From Fen-1273 sp963748405 (lineage in GTDB: Bacteria > Bacteroidota > Ignavibacteria > UBA10030 > UBA6906): a DNA stretch of 64,000 nt. Where the stretch lies: the NCBI GenBank assembly GCA_963748405.1, contig CAVVIT010000002.1, positions 186,001 to 250,000 on the forward strand. The letters are read 5' to 3'. How positions within the stretch are numbered: position 1 is the stretch's first letter; every line of letters starts with the position of its first letter. A program made the translations under genes and the position numbers. Shown piece by piece: positions 53,067-63,615 of the stretch. Below the pieces are notes generated by a model. That model did not search any database. It saw nothing but the letters and a program-made list of their open reading frames with translations, and had not been told where the DNA came from.

Positions 53067-56000
53067 GTGTGTTCGGAAGGAACGATGATCGATTCGATAC
53101 GACATAGCATCGAAGCACTGGATGCATTCAAAGCGCTGAACGAGTCCCGCCGTCGCGAGATCACCGTTACGGGAGCACCCGGATCGCTCGCCGCTCTCGT
53201 CGTTGCCGGCATCCGGGAACGACGGGGCTGCCAGATCCTGATTGTCACGGGGGAGGAATCAGAGGCGGAAAGGATGCGCGACGATCTCACGCTCCTCGTG
53301 GGAGGGGACCACGTCCACCTCTTTGCCGGGATAACTTCTCAGGGGCATTTTCGCACCCCCGAAGCGGGAGTACCTGATGTGCAGGCTCTCCGTTCGCTCC
53401 TGGAGTCCCCCGCCGCCGTGGTCGTGACGCCCCCCAGGGGGATGTCCATTCCCCTGCCGGCTCCCTCGGCCATCGGGGAGAAGGTCATCCGTCTCGAGAA
53501 AGGCGCGCACGCAGAATTCGCATCAATCATCCGGGGCCTGCTCGCCTCCGGATTCGAGCAGAAGGATTTTGTGGAGACGCACGGAGACTTCTCCGTCCGG
53601 GGGGGGATACTTGATGTCTTTACGTTCGCGGGGGACAATCCCATCCGGGCGGAATTCTCCGGCGACGAAATTGAATCGCTCCGGGAATTCGATCCGGTCT
53701 CGCAGCGCTCGATCCGCGACCTGTCCGGCACCACGATCGTCCCCGACCTGCTGACGGCGCATCCCGGAGAACCGGGGAGCGGCCGCACGTCGTCACTCCT
53801 GGAATACCTTCGCGATGACGCGCTTGTGGTCCTTGACGAGCCGGACCTCATCGCACGCGAGATCGCCGGGGGCGCACAGAAGGAGGAGGCACTCCGCCCG
53901 GAACTGACGCAGGAACTCCTCGGGCTCTTTCCCCGGATATCGATCCGGGCCCTTCCTTCCGCGGATCCGGACGTCATCGATTTCGGAGGGAAACACCAGC
54001 CCGCGTTCAACGGCAGCATCGCCGCGTTGCGCAAAGATCTTGCCTCGCTCCAGGACCAGGGGTATTCCGTCTGTTTCACCTCCGACACGAACGCCGAACT
54101 CGCCCGCCTTCGCGAGCTGCTGAAGGAATTTCCCGGCGGGAACGTGCCCGGGGATCACCCGCCCGCGGTCCGGAACGAGGATCTCCATTTCACGGTCGAG
54201 GCACTGCACGGGGGGTTCGTCATCCCCGGCGCCCGGTTGGCCGTGTACACCGAGCACCAGGTCTTCAACCGTCTGAAGCGGCGGGGCAGAAAGCGCACGG
54301 CGAAATTCAGGGGGCTCACGGAGCGGGACATCCACATGCTCCACCGGGGGGACTACGTCGTTCACCAGGACTTCGGGATCGGCCGGTACGACGGCATGAA
54401 ACGGATCAACGTGGGCGGGGCGGAACAGGAGGTCGTCAAGATCCTCTACGAAGGGCGCGACACGCTCTTCGTCAACCTGAACTACGTCGGGAAGCTCCAG
54501 AAATACTCGTCGAAAGAAGGACACGTCCCCGCGCTTTCACGGCTCGGGAGCGCGGAGTGGGAGAAGCTGAAGAACCGCGCAAAGAAGAAAGTCAAGGATA
54601 TTGCCAGGGAACTCATCGCCCTCTACGCCCGGAGGAAGCAATCGGCAGGATTCGCGTTCTCGCCGGATTCCCCCTGGCAGAAAGAGCTGGAGGCGTCGTT
54701 CATGTACGAAGACACGTTCGATCAGGCGAAGGCGACGATGGACGTGAAGAACGACATGGAAGAACCGCATCCGATGGACCGCCTGATCTGCGGGGATGTC
54801 GGGTTCGGCAAGACCGAGGTCGCCGTGCGGGCTGCCTTCAAAGCGGTCCTCGACGGGAAACAGGCGGCCGTTCTCGTCCCGACGACGATCCTTGCGATGC
54901 AGCACTTCAATACGTTCCGCGACCGCCTGGCGCGCTACGGTGTCCGGCTTGACGTCCTTTCCCGGTTCCGCGCCCGGGGCGAACAGGTGGAGATCATTGC
55001 GAAACTGCGGGAGGGGGAGATCGACGTCGTAATCGGCACCCACCGGATTCTCTCGAAGGACGTCGGCTTCCGGAACATCGGTCTTCTCATCATCGATGAA
55101 GAGCACCGGTTCGGCGTTGCGGCGAAAGAACGGATCCGTCAGATGAAGGCGGAAGTTGACACGCTCTCCCTCACCGCGACACCCATCCCCCGTACGCTGC
55201 ACTTTTCGCTCATGGGCGCGCGCGATCTTTCCGTTATCGCCACACCGCCGCGCAACAGGCTGCCGGTCATCACCGAGATCCTCCAGTGGAACGACGACGT
55301 GATACGGGATGCCGTGCAGAAAGAACTCCAGAGGGGGGGGCAGGCCTACTTCGTGCACGACAGGGTGCAGAGCATGGATGAGCTCACCGCCAGGCTTCAG
55401 GCAATTCTTCCCGGCGTGCGGCTCCGGTCCGCTCACGGACAGATGCCCGCCCACGCGCTCGAAGACGTCATGATGGCGTTCCTGGAGAAGCGGTGCGATG
55501 TTCTCGTCGCCACGAAAATCATAGAATCGGGACTCGACATCCCCAACGTGAACACGATATTCATCAACCGGGCCGACAGGTTCGGCATGGCGGAGCTCTA
55601 CCAGCTCCGGGGGCGGGTCGGCAGGTCGAACGCGCAGGCCTATGCATACCTGATCACCCCCCCGGTTTCGTCCCTCCCGCGCCCCACGCTGCAGAGGCTT
55701 CAGGCCGTCGAAGAGTTCACGGAGCTCGGGTCGGGTTTCAACCTGGCCATGCGCGACCTGGAGATCCGCGGGGCGGGGAACCTGCTCGGTGCGGAACAGA
55801 GCGGGTTCATCGAAAACATGGGATTCGAAACGTACACGCGCGTCCTTGAAGACGCGGTCCGGGAACTCAAAGAAGAAGAATTCAAGGGATTGTTCGAGAA
55901 GGAGGCGGCTGTCCGCGCGGAGCGGCGGGAGACGGTCGTTGAGACCGATCTCAGTACGTTCATTCCCGAATCGTATCTGAGGAGCGAAGAGGAACGCCTT

Positions 56001-56429
56001 GCGCTGTACCGGAGACTCTATGCCCTGTCGAGCCCGGAACAACTGGAGGAGGTTCGCGACGAGATGCAGGATCGCTTCGGCAGGTTCCCTGCGGAGACGG
56101 AAAATCTCTTCGGCATGGTGCGGCTCCGCCTTGCGTCGGCGAGAATCGGGTTTAAAAAGGTCAGCGTGAAGGGGAACCAGTTGGAAGCGGAATTTCCCAA
56201 CGAATCGGATACCGAATTCTACGAAGGGGGGACGTTTCAGAATATCATGTCGATGATCCCCCTGATGCAGAAACGGGTTGCGGCGCTCCGGCAGGAAGGA
56301 AGCACGCTCAGGCTCCACATTCAGCTTCCGGGTATCCCCGGCCCGGGAGACAATATTGAGAAATCGCTCCGACTCCTCGAACAGATGTACCGCACAGAGA
56401 GCCCTGAAGGGGCCGAACCGGCCGCCTGA
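53067..56429 (+). CDS. mfd: Transcription-repair coupling factor Mfd
   Basis: Mfd removes RNA polymerase stalled at lesions and recruits UvrA. The 1120 residues are in order: UvrB-like N-terminus (GDFSVRGGILDVFTF), the RNA-polymerase-interacting domain (RGDYVVHQDFGIGRYDGMKRI), then the RecG-like translocase with Walker A GDVGFGKTEVAVRAAF, DEEH box (IIDEEHRFGVAAKERI) and FVHDRV/GRVGRSNAQAYAY. The C-terminal TRCF domain follows (ESYLRSEEERLALYRRLY). GTG 53067 has GGAGG six bases upstream; ATG 53085 is an alternative. A G8 tract lies at 55333-55340. Confidence 0.96.
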   Translation: MCSEGTMIDSIRHSIEALDAFKALNESRRREITVTGAPGSLAALVVAGIRERRGCQILIVTGEESEAERMRDDLTLLVGGDHVHLFAGITSQGHFRTPEAGVPDVQALRSLLESPAAVVVTPPRGMSIPLPAPSAIGEKVIRLEKGAHAEFASIIRGLLASGFEQKDFVETHGDFSVRGGILDVFTFAGDNPIRAEFSGDEIESLREFDPVSQRSIRDLSGTTIVPDLLTAHPGEPGSGRTSSLLEYLRDDALVVLDEPDLIAREIAGGAQKEEALRPELTQELLGLFPRISIRALPSADPDVIDFGGKHQPAFNGSIAALRKDLASLQDQGYSVCFTSDTNAELARLRELLKEFPGGNVPGDHPPAVRNEDLHFTVEALHGGFVIPGARLAVYTEHQVFNRLKRRGRKRTAKFRGLTERDIHMLHRGDYVVHQDFGIGRYDGMKRINVGGAEQEVVKILYEGRDTLFVNLNYVGKLQKYSSKEGHVPALSRLGSAEWEKLKNRAKKKVKDIARELIALYARRKQSAGFAFSPDSPWQKELEASFMYEDTFDQAKATMDVKNDMEEPHPMDRLICGDVGFGKTEVAVRAAFKAVLDGKQAAVLVPTTILAMQHFNTFRDRLARYGVRLDVLSRFRARGEQVEIIAKLREGEIDVVIGTHRILSKDVGFRNIGLLIIDEEHRFGVAAKERIRQMKAEVDTLSLTATPIPRTLHFSLMGARDLSVIATPPRNRLPVITEILQWNDDVIRDAVQKELQRGGQAYFVHDRVQSMDELTARLQAILPGVRLRSAHGQMPAHALEDVMMAFLEKRCDVLVATKIIESGLDIPNVNTIFINRADRFGMAELYQLRGRVGRSNAQAYAYLITPPVSSLPRPTLQRLQAVEEFTELGSGFNLAMRDLEIRGAGNLLGAEQSGFIENMGFETYTRVLEDAVRELKEEEFKGLFEKEAAVRAERRETVVETDLSTFIPESYLRSEEERLALYRRLYALSSPEQLEEVRDEMQDRFGRFPAETENLFGMVRLRLASARIGFKKVSVKGNQLEAEFPNESDTEFYEGGTFQNIMSMIPLMQKRVAALRQEGSTLRLHIQLPGIPGPGDNIEKSLRLLEQMYRTESPEGAEPAA

Positions 56430-56494
56430 AGGACTCCCCACCCGTCAAAACCTCCAAACCACGCCGGAAAAGCCCCGTTTCCAGCATTATTAAC

Positions 56495-56522
56495 TTGACT
56501 TTTGCGGCCAAATGAATATCTT
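56495..56522 (+). promoter_or_regulatory. Promoter of the dcw cluster (mraZ promoter)
   Basis: TTGACT (56495-56500) and TATCTT (56517-56522), 16 bases apart. The predicted transcript start (about 56529) falls just before three GTGGG repeats. Confidence 0.6.
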
Positions 56523-56533
56523 ACGAACCACTG

Positions 56534-56559
56534 GTGGGTAAAAGTGGGTTGGAGGTGGG
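56534..56559 (+). promoter_or_regulatory. MraZ operator: three GTGGG direct repeats
   Basis: GTGGG occurs at 56534-56538, 56544-56548 and 56555-56559, spacings of 10 and 11 bases, each followed by T. MraZ binds such repeats in several phyla and represses its own operon. The position just after the predicted start site fits repression. Confidence 0.8.
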
Positions 56560-56612
56560 TAGAAATTTGCCTGAAAAAGCCCATTTCCCCCGGGCAGTCA
56601 GACGGGTGAAGA

Positions 56613-57056
56613 ATGTCATCGTTCAAAGGATCATACGAGTACTCAGTTGACACCAAGGGGCGAATGAACATCCCCGCGCGGCTGAGGAAATACGTTTCCC
56701 CCGAGGCGAACGACACATTCGTGATCACCCGGGGATACGAACAGTGTCTCTTCGTATACCCGCTGGACGAATGGAGCAAGCTGGAAGAGTCCATCCGCCA
56801 TCTTTCGCCGACAAACCCGCAGCACAGGTTTTTCACTCGCACGCTCCTGCAAAACGCGATAGAGTCTCAGCTGGACGGCCAATCGCGCATCACGATTCCC
56901 AGGGAGCTTCTTCAGCTGGCCGCGATAGAAAACGAAGTTCTCATACTCGGCGTGCTGGAACGAATCGAAATCTGGAACCCGCAAACCTACCGCGAGTACC
57001 AGAAGAAACAGCCTGAGAGCTACGAAAACATCGCCCAGACAGTCCTCCAGAAGTAG
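56613..57056 (+). CDS. mraZ: Transcriptional regulator MraZ
   Basis: MraZ represses the division and cell-wall cluster. The 147-residue protein has two AbrB-type DNA-binding halves: EYSVDTKGRMNIPARLR and SQLDGQSRITIPRELL. In the second half the DxxGR motif reads D-G-Q-S-R. It is the first gene of the dcw cluster and sits behind its own operator at 56534-56559. The 93-base gap from the operator to the start contains no other feature. Confidence 0.95.
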   Translation: MSSFKGSYEYSVDTKGRMNIPARLRKYVSPEANDTFVITRGYEQCLFVYPLDEWSKLEESIRHLSPTNPQHRFFTRTLLQNAIESQLDGQSRITIPRELLQLAAIENEVLILGVLERIEIWNPQTYREYQKKQPESYENIAQTVLQK

Positions 57057-57065
57057 GCTCATGAC

Positions 57066-57983
57066 ATGCCAACGTACCATGAGCCCGTCATGGCGGATGA
57101 AACGCTCGCTTTTCTTCTCACGGACCGGGACGGTGCATATGTCGACGGAACCGTCGGAGGCGGCGGGCACGCAGAAAAAATCTGCGAGTCTCTCAGTCCC
57201 CGCGGGCGCCTGATCGGAATCGATGCTGACGCGGAAGCGATCGAAGAATCGAGGAAGCGGCTGGAGCGATTCGGATCGCGGGTCGTGCTCATCCGGGGAA
57301 ACTTCCGGAACTTCGCCTCGGAGCTGAAGACCCTGGGAGCGGGACAGGTGGCGGGAATATTGCTGGATCTCGGGGTTTCATCGCACCAGATAGACCGGCC
57401 GGACCGGGGGTTCAGCTTCCGGGGGGACGGGAAGCTCGATATGCGCATGGACGACAGGCGCGGCATCAGCGCGCATGACGTCATCAACGCGTACCCCGAA
57501 GAACAACTCGAGCGGATCATCCGGGAATACGGAGAAGAACGCGCGGCCCGGCGGATCGCCCGCGCGCTCGTGCAGGAACGGCCCGTGTCGACGTCGGGAG
57601 AGCTGAACGGCGTCATCGAGCGGTGTGTCGGGCCCCGATTCCTGACGAAATCCCTGGCGCGGGTCTACCAGGCGCTCCGCATCGAAGTCAACGGGGAACT
57701 GGACAGCCTGCGCGAAGCGCTCGCGTCGGTTCCGGACGCTCTCTGTGCCGGAGGGCGCTGCGTGGTGATCGGGTACCATTCGCTCGAGGACAGAATCGTC
57801 AAAGAATTCTTCCGGGCGGAGGCCGCCGACAGCATTCCTTCCCGGCACAAGTATATTCCGGACGAGCCGCGGGAGCCGCGGCTCGCAATCCTGACAAAGA
57901 GACCTGTCACGGCAACCGGGGACGAGATCGCGCGCAACGGGCGCGCCCGGAGCGCGAAGCTCAGGGCAGCGCGGCGCCTGTAA
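57066..57983 (+). CDS. rsmH: 16S rRNA (cytosine-1402-N4) methyltransferase RsmH
   Basis: RsmH methylates C1402 in the ribosomal decoding site. The 305-residue protein has YHEPVMADETLAFL, the SAM motif VDGTVGGGGHAEKI and LDLGVSSHQIDRPDRGFSFRGDGKLDMRMD, the family hallmark. The C-terminus ends with RNGRARSAKLRAARRL. ATG 57066 is nine bases after the mraZ stop. The typical second position in the dcw cluster. Confidence 0.97.
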   Translation: MPTYHEPVMADETLAFLLTDRDGAYVDGTVGGGGHAEKICESLSPRGRLIGIDADAEAIEESRKRLERFGSRVVLIRGNFRNFASELKTLGAGQVAGILLDLGVSSHQIDRPDRGFSFRGDGKLDMRMDDRRGISAHDVINAYPEEQLERIIREYGEERAARRIARALVQERPVSTSGELNGVIERCVGPRFLTKSLARVYQALRIEVNGELDSLREALASVPDALCAGGRCVVIGYHSLEDRIVKEFFRAEAADSIPSRHKYIPDEPREPRLAILTKRPVTATGDEIARNGRARSAKLRAARRL

Positions 57984-58016
57984 TCGGAGCGGACGGCGGA
58001 CACGGGGGAGAGAGTT

Positions 58017-58460
58017 ATGGCCAGGGCAGACGGTAAAGTCGTCGAGTCAGCGCCGCCGGAACGCGAACGCCGCTATGTGTACGGCGGGGCGACACCCTCC
58101 GGGGGGACGGGGACCGCGATGCGGCCGAACAGGAGGGGTGTACGCCGGAAAGTTTCCACGTTCAACATCATTCTTCTGCTCTTCGGCATCGGGGGTGCCA
58201 TCGTCTTCTACGTCAGCAACATCCTCAGCATCAACCGGCTTGCCTCGGAGATCGGACAACTCGAAGCCGAGTACCAGAAGATTCAGGGAATCAACGCATC
58301 GCTGCGCACGGACGTCAGCCGCAAGTCGGCCCTGGAGAACATCAGCCCCGCGGCGCTGAATCAAATCGGTCTCCATGCTTCGCAAACCCAGCAGATCTGG
58401 TTCACGATTGACCGGGACAAGCTCAAAGATCTGGGGGTCACTCCCGGTGAATCGCAGTAG
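58017..58460 (+). CDS. ftsL: FtsL-like cell-division protein
   Basis: The 147-residue protein has a basic cytoplasmic N-terminus, one transmembrane helix (STFNIILLLFGIGGAIVFYV), then a short coiled coil (INRLASEIGQLEAEYQKIQG) and a poorly conserved extracellular end. Topology, size and position between rsmH and ftsI match FtsL, which bridges FtsB/Q and FtsI/W. The N-terminal tail (about 45 residues) is longer than in E. coli. FtsL sequences are weakly conserved, so the call rests mainly on context. Confidence 0.8.
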   Translation: MARADGKVVESAPPERERRYVYGGATPSGGTGTAMRPNRRGVRRKVSTFNIILLLFGIGGAIVFYVSNILSINRLASEIGQLEAEYQKIQGINASLRTDVSRKSALENISPAALNQIGLHASQTQQIWFTIDRDKLKDLGVTPGESQ

Positions 58461-58475
58461 CGCTTGCGGCGGGTC

Positions 58476-60653
58476 ATGATCAGGACAGGACGGACGGCAG
58501 AGAGACGGAGCACGGAATCGCCGGGTTCCCCCGTGAAGGAATGGAACCGCCGCGTCCTCGCGGTCAAGGCCGCGCTGCTGCTGTTCTTCGTTCTCGTAGC
58601 GCTCCGGCTCGTCCAGGTTCAGGTGATCGATGCAGGCATCTACAGGGATCGCGCGCGAAAGCAGTACGAAAAGCCGGAAGAAATCCCGGCGCAGCGCGGG
58701 ACGATGTATGACCGTTCGGGACATCCGCTCGTAACGAACGCGCGGTTCATTTCCTTCGGCGCCGACCCGAACATGGTGGGAGACCGCGCCGGCGAAGTTG
58801 CCGAACGTTTTGCGTCGGTGTTCAACAGGCAGCGGAGCTATTACCTGGAGAGGCTCAACGGGTCTTCCCGGCACTTCGTGTGGCTGGAGCGGGGGGTCAA
58901 TCCCTCCACGGAAGCGCGGATCAACGTCCCGGCGTTTCCCGGCGTCATCGCGATCCCGGCCCCCATGAGGCTGTATCCGTACGGCCGGGTTGCCGGCCAG
59001 GTGCTCGGGTTCACCGGCGTGGACAACAACGGCCTGAGCGGTCTGGAGCTGGAGCTTGATTCGCTCCTGCGCGGTCAGAACGGCCGGCTCATACTCCAGC
59101 GCGACGGTCTCAACAGGCAGCGCCAGTCCGTCGATTACCCGAGAGTCGATCCCGTGGACGGCGACGCCGTCAATCTCACCATCGACGCCGAGTATCAGTC
59201 GATCGCGGAAGACGAGCTGCGGAAGGGCATCGAGCGGAACAAGGCGGAGAGCGGACTCGTTGCGATGATGGATCCTGCGACGGGGGAAGTGCTGGCGATG
59301 GCGAACTATCCGCAGATGGACCCGGCGAATCCGTCCGGTGCGGACCCCCAGGTGGTGCGGAACCGGGTTGTCACCGACATGTTCGAACCGGGATCCGTGT
59401 TCAAGATCGTCACGGCATCGGCAGCGCTCGAGGCGAACCGGGTCGCCCTTACGCAAAAATTCGACGCGGAACAGGGATCCTATACGGTCCGGCTTGCGAA
59501 CGGAAAAAAGCGCAACACGATCAACGACACGCACAAGCACGGCATCATCACGTTCCAGGAAGCGATGGAGGTTTCGAGCAACATCGTGATGGCGAAAGTC
59601 TCCGACATTATCGGCGCGGACGCCCTTTTCACAATGGCCCGGGCGTACGGGTTCGGCACCGCGACGGGCATTGAATTGCCGGGAGAAGTGCGCGGCGAGC
59701 TCAAGCATCCCTCCCAGTGGTCGGGGACGACGCTCAACTCCATGGCCTACGGCTACGAAGTTGGCGTCACGCCGCTGCAGATCCTGTGCGCGTATGCCGC
59801 GGTGGCGAACCACGGGATCCTGATGAAGCCGTTCGTCGTGCGTTCGGTCGTCGCCCCGGACAATACGGTCGTCGCCGAACGCCGGCCCGAACCCATCCGG
59901 CGCGTGATCTCGCGGAATACCGCCGCCGGGCTCACGCAGATGTTCCGCGGGGTCGTCGAACGGGGAACCGGCCTGAGTGCGAAGATTCCCGGCCTGCCGG
60001 TGGCGGGGAAAACGGGGACGGCAAAACGGGTCATCGACGGCAAGTACACACAGAGCGACTACACGGCGTCGTTTGCCGGATACTTCCCGGCGCAGGACCC
60101 GGTGGTGGCGTGCGTCGTCATGATCGAAAACCCCCGCGACCGCGGCTACACAGGGGGGCTTGCAGCCGCGCCGGTGTTCAGGGCGATCGCGGAGCGGATT
60201 TACGCGACGTCCGGCCGCTTCAGGGCCCGCCAGGCGGACGTGCGGGCGGAGAATTCCCTTCCGGTAGTCCCCGACGTCACGACACTCTCCGCCGAGGCGG
60301 CGAAGTCCGTGCTTCGCGCGGGAGGATTTGAAACGGGTGTGCAGGGCAGCGGGTCCGTCGTTGTGAGCCAGTCTCCGCTGCCGGGGCTGCGGGCCGAACG
60401 ACATGCAACGGTCGAACTGACGCTGGCCGACGAGTCGACCCGCAGCGGGGGAGCGTCCGTCATGCCCGACGTGCGGGGACTGGCCATGCGCCGGGCCCTC
60501 ACGCGGCTCGAACTCCTGCACCTCGACGTGACGGTGCAGGGCTCGGGGGTCGTCGTCGCCCAGGATCCGCAGCCGCGCGAGCAGATCCGGGAACGGGCAC
60601 GCGTGGTGATCCGGTGCGAAGCGAGGAATCTTCCTCCCGTCGCGGCGAATTGA
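58476..60653 (+). CDS. ftsI: Septal peptidoglycan transpeptidase FtsI with two PASTA domains
   Basis: The 725-residue protein crosslinks septal peptidoglycan. A membrane anchor (LLLFFVLVALRLVQVQVI) is followed by the dimerisation-type domain (IPAQRGTMYDRSGHPL) and the transpeptidase. The transpeptidase motifs are PGSVFKIV (S-x-x-K), SSN and AGKTGTAKR (KTG). Two PASTA domains follow, from about 595 (PVVPDVTTLSAEAAKSVLRAGG and MPDVRGLAMRRALTRLEL). I use ATG 58476; an in-frame TTG at 58464 is possible. The murE gene starts 28 bases after its stop. Confidence 0.95.
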   Translation: MIRTGRTAERRSTESPGSPVKEWNRRVLAVKAALLLFFVLVALRLVQVQVIDAGIYRDRARKQYEKPEEIPAQRGTMYDRSGHPLVTNARFISFGADPNMVGDRAGEVAERFASVFNRQRSYYLERLNGSSRHFVWLERGVNPSTEARINVPAFPGVIAIPAPMRLYPYGRVAGQVLGFTGVDNNGLSGLELELDSLLRGQNGRLILQRDGLNRQRQSVDYPRVDPVDGDAVNLTIDAEYQSIAEDELRKGIERNKAESGLVAMMDPATGEVLAMANYPQMDPANPSGADPQVVRNRVVTDMFEPGSVFKIVTASAALEANRVALTQKFDAEQGSYTVRLANGKKRNTINDTHKHGIITFQEAMEVSSNIVMAKVSDIIGADALFTMARAYGFGTATGIELPGEVRGELKHPSQWSGTTLNSMAYGYEVGVTPLQILCAYAAVANHGILMKPFVVRSVVAPDNTVVAERRPEPIRRVISRNTAAGLTQMFRGVVERGTGLSAKIPGLPVAGKTGTAKRVIDGKYTQSDYTASFAGYFPAQDPVVACVVMIENPRDRGYTGGLAAAPVFRAIAERIYATSGRFRARQADVRAENSLPVVPDVTTLSAEAAKSVLRAGGFETGVQGSGSVVVSQSPLPGLRAERHATVELTLADESTRSGGASVMPDVRGLAMRRALTRLELLHLDVTVQGSGVVVAQDPQPREQIRERARVVIRCEARNLPPVAAN

Positions 60654-60680
60654 ATTGCGCACAGGTCGCACACACCGGCG

Positions 60681-62185
<1,505 letters not shown>

Positions 62186-62189
<4 letters not shown>

Positions 62190-63613
62190 GACTGACGGCA
62201 ACGGATCTCGGAAGGATTCCGCACGCGGAGTTCCGGCACCGGGAGATCCTCGGCCGCGAGGGGATGAAGCGCGTCTCCACCGATTCGCGGACGACACAGA
62301 AGGGGGACCTGTACGTCGCCCTGCGGGGTGAGACGTTCGACGGGCACGCATTCGTGGACGCGGCATTTGCCGCCGGGGCAATCGCGGCGGTCGTGGAGCG
62401 CGAACCCGCGGGGGCGCATGTCGCCGGGAAACCGCTCCTCCTCGTCGCCGACACCGGCCGCGCGCTCGGCGAGCTTGCGCGTCTGTACAGGGACAGGTTC
62501 GGCATTCCCTTTCTGGCGGTGGCCGGGAGCAACGGGAAGACGACGACGAAGGAGATGATCGCAAAGGTCCTCGCGGAGAAATACAACGTTCTCAGCACCG
62601 AGGGAAATCTCAATAATCACATCGGCGTGCCGATGACCCTGTTCCGGCTGAACCGGAAACACGAAGTGGCGGTCGTCGAAACCGGCACGAACCATCCGGG
62701 CGAGCTCGCGGGGCTCTGCCGGACGCTGGGGCCGACGCACGGGCTCATCACGGGAATCGCGCGGGAGCATCTGGAGTTCTTCGGATCGCTGGACGGCGTT
62801 GCCGCCGAGGAATGCGAGCTGTTCCGGTCGCTCTCCGCCGGCGGGGGAGGGACGGCGATCGTCAACGCGGACGACCCGCGCGTCATGCTCGCGGCCCGGC
62901 CGGTGAAACGGAAGCTGACGTACGGCTTCCGGGCGCCTTCGGCCTCGGTGCGCGGACGCGGCATCGTGCTTGACGGCGAGGGGCGCGCGTCGTTCGAATT
63001 CCGGTCCGCCGGCATGAAGCGGTGGCACAAAGTCCGGCTCATGATACCGGGACATCACAACGCGATGAATGCACTTTCCGCCGCCGCCGCCGGCATCGCG
63101 TTCCACGTTTCCCCGCCGCGGATCTGCAGCGCGCTGGAGTCGTGCCTCGCGCCCCGGAAGAGAATGGAAGTGCTCGCCGTCGGCGGCGTGACGATCCTCA
63201 ACGACACGTACAACGCCAATCCGGATTCCGCGCTCGCGGCGCTCAGGACGCTGTCGTCGCTGAAGGTGAGCGGGAAACGGATTGCCGTCCTCGGGGACAT
63301 GAAGGAGGTCGGGCCCCAGGCGGCCGAGGGGCACGCCGACGTCGGCCGGGAAGCCGCCGCGCTCGGGATCGATTATCTGCTCACGTTCGGAGAGCTCTCC
63401 CGCGCGACGCACGCGGCCTCGGGGATGACCGGCGCGATTCACTATGACCAGAAAAGCATGCTCGCCGAATACCTTGCGGAGCTCGTCACGGCCGGCGACG
63501 CGGTGCTCGTGAAGGGCTCGCGCGGCATGCACATGGAAGACATCACCGCGTTTCTCAGCGAACGCCTCCGACCGGCCGGCGCCGGGCCGGAGAGCGGAGG
63601 ACAGGACCGGTAG
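62186..63613 (+). CDS. murF: UDP-MurNAc-pentapeptide synthetase MurF
   Basis: MurF adds D-Ala-D-Ala to the tripeptide. The 475-residue Mur ligase has VAGSNGKTTTKEMIAKVL, EGNLNNHIGVPMTLF and VVETGTNHPGE, the MurF hallmarks, and LNDTYNANPDS in the C-terminal region. GTG 62186 shares bases with the murE stop, so the two are coupled. The longer open frame upstream runs through murE out of frame and is not used. The N-terminal domain (RVSTDSRTTQKGDLYVALRG) is standard. Confidence 0.95.
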
Positions 63614-63615
63614 CA

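Noticed and set aside
54537..56441. Minus-strand open frame opposite the mfd helicase domains
   Set aside because: mfd carries all its motifs over this stretch; the reverse frame resembles nothing.
58047..60671. Long minus-strand open frame (874 codons) opposite ftsL and ftsI
   Set aside because: Antisense shadow of two clear division genes; composition (H, R, P) is not protein-like.
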